Source: Bacteroidota bacterium | GTDB lineage: Bacteria; Bacteroidota; Bacteroidia; Bacteroidales; Rikenellaceae | Length of the DNA stretch: 54,059 bases | Assembly: GCA_023443765.1 (NCBI GenBank) | Contig: JAEZTA010000025.1 | Span: 1 to 54,059, forward strand | Reading direction: 5' to 3' | Shown: positions 52,989 to 54,059 of the stretch, piece after piece | Position numbering within the stretch: position 1 is the first letter of the stretch | Layout: every line of letters starts with the position of its first letter | Position numbers and translations under genes: made by a program | The notes under the pieces: generated by a model | Databases searched by the model: none | What the model was told of the DNA's origin: nothing | Seen by the model: only the letters and a program-made list of their open reading frames with translations

Positions 52989-54059
52989 CTATGCGTGTGA
53001 CCGTTTCGACACGAAGAGCGCCAGGATGAACGACAGCGCCGAAGCCGAAATCCAGAAAATGATCGCCGTGTCGAAATCGTAGGTCGTGACGCCGTCGGCA
53101 ACCGTCTTCCCGGAGTTGATGAGCCAGCCGCTGATGATGTCCTGCAACCCGGCACCGACATAGCTGGCCATGCCGACGATGCCGAGGGCGGCGCCCGTGG
53201 CTTCGCGCGGTACGATGTCGATGGCCATCAGTCCCCCGAGGAAACAGATCAGCACGCCGATCGCCATACCGAAGAGCACCATGCTCAGGAGGTTGACGAA
53301 CATGCTGTCGCCCGAATAGAGGAACAGGCACAGGGCGATGGTGTTGAGCACGCCGAACCCGAAGGCCAGCACATTGCGGCGGCCGTGGAAAAGCGTGTCG
53401 GACAACCAGCCCGAAAAGACCGTCCCGACGATGCCCAGCAGCGCGTTGACCGAGATGACCTGCGTGGCCGTGGCCAGCGAATAGCCCTTGACCTCCTGCA
53501 GGAACAGCACGCCCCAACCGTTGATAGCATAGCGCGAAACGTACATGAAGGCGCTCGAAAGGGCCAGAACCCAGACGAAGGGATTCCGGATGACAGAACG
53601 CTGCAACTGGGCCGTAGAGCCGTGGTTGTGGTTCTGCTCGGGAGCCTCCTCGCCCGTCAGCACCTCGATCGGGGGCAGGCCCTTCGATTCGGGGGTGTCG
53701 TGCAGCAGGAAGACGATCACCAGCACACCCAGCACGCCGGCTACAGACGATCCGACGAAGCCCCACTGCCAACCGAAGATGCCGACAACGGCACCCACGA
53801 AGAGAAACGAAAGGAACTCGCCGAGGTTGTGGCTGGCGCTGAAGAATCCGTAGTAGGTGCCGCGCTTGCTCAGGGGATACCAGCGCGACAGGGCGATGAT
53901 GGCCGGAGGTGCGCCCATCGACTGCGACCAGCCGTTGACGCCCCACATCACGGCGAAGGCGACGAAGAGCGTCATGTTGCCCACGACGCCGACGCCGTTG
54001 GCGAAGCCCAGCGCACCAACCAGCACGTTGGCGACGGCCGAAACACACAGTCCGGCGGC
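52989..54059 (-). CDS. MFS sugar-phosphate-type transporter (OPA family), 5' end outside the window
   Basis: At least 356 residues, open to the window edge on the minus strand; the GTG at 54026 is an internal codon, not a start. Hydrophobic segments alternate with short loops as in a 12-helix MFS protein, with about ten segments visible. ALSRWYPLSKRGTYYGFF and SASHNLGEFLSFLFVGAVVG match the loop-and-helix region of GlpT/UhpT-type organophosphate:phosphate antiporters (SHNLGG in GlpT). A central His/Glu-rich loop (PEQNHNHGS) separates the two halves. It probably carries a sugar, sugar acid or sugar phosphate across the inner membrane. Pairing with GH127 suggests uptake of the released sugar, but the substrate is not known. 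Confidence 0.88.
   Translation of the reverse strand, partial: AAGLCVSAVANVLVGALGFANGVGVVGNMTLFVAFAVMWGVNGWSQSMGAPPAIIALSRWYPLSKRGTYYGFFSASHNLGEFLSFLFVGAVVGIFGWQWGFVGSSVAGVLGVLVIVFLLHDTPESKGLPPIEVLTGEEAPEQNHNHGSTAQLQRSVIRNPFVWVLALSSAFMYVSRYAINGWGVLFLQEVKGYSLATATQVISVNALLGIVGTVFSGWLSDTLFHGRRNVLAFGFGVLNTIALCLFLYSGDSMFVNLLSMVLFGMAIGVLICFLGGLMAIDIVPREATGAALGIVGMASYVGAGLQDIISGWLINSGKTVADGVTTYDFDTAIIFWISASALSFILALFVSKRSHA

Overview
The window comes from a Gram-negative gut-type member of the Bacteroidota, order Bacteroidales. The evidence is repeated SusC/SusD pairs, many Cys-anchored lipoproteins with acidic residues after the Cys, a hybrid two-component regulator, and -7 promoter elements of the TAnnTTTG type. 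The high GC content of the coding DNA fits Alistipes or a relative better than Bacteroides; that genus guess is inference. No rRNA, tRNA, CRISPR array, phage or transposase gene was seen.

The window is almost wholly polysaccharide utilization loci (PULs). PUL 1 (1-11835, plus strand, its SusC lies outside) holds a partial SusD, a glycan-binding lipoprotein, an unassigned hydrolase-like lipoprotein with a propeller-like tail, a GH92 mannosidase, an exported FAD oxidoreductase, a GH35 beta-galactosidase and a wrecked GH2 gene. It ends at a terminator near 12040. A low-GC islet (11840-12700) follows, with a good promoter in front of a broken secreted-protein gene.

PUL 2 (12706-33659) looks built for uronic-acid glycans such as hyaluronan or chondroitin. 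A PL8 lyase on the minus strand diverges from a GH88 unsaturated glucuronyl hydrolase. Then come SusC, SusD, two surface lipoproteins, two heparinase II/III-fold lyases, an unassigned lipoprotein and a hybrid two-component system (HTCS) regulator. Lyases would make unsaturated oligosaccharides outside or in the periplasm, SusCD would import them, GH88 would remove the unsaturated uronate, and the HTCS would sense the products. No sulfatase is present.

An AraC-family gene with two in-frame amber codons lies between PUL 2 and PUL 3. PUL 3 (34774-50894) has a DUF6377-type membrane regulator, SusC, SusD, a SusE-like protein, a large SusF-like protein with four repeated binding modules, and three hydrolases: a SusE-domain/clan GH-D-like fusion, a GH65 enzyme and a six-hairpin glycosidase-like protein. 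An alpha-glucoside-containing substrate is a reasonable guess but not proven. A perfect bidirectional terminator (50901-50945) separates PUL 3 from a convergent minus-strand pair, a GH127-type arabinofuranosidase and an organophosphate:phosphate-antiporter-type MFS transporter cut off by the window end.
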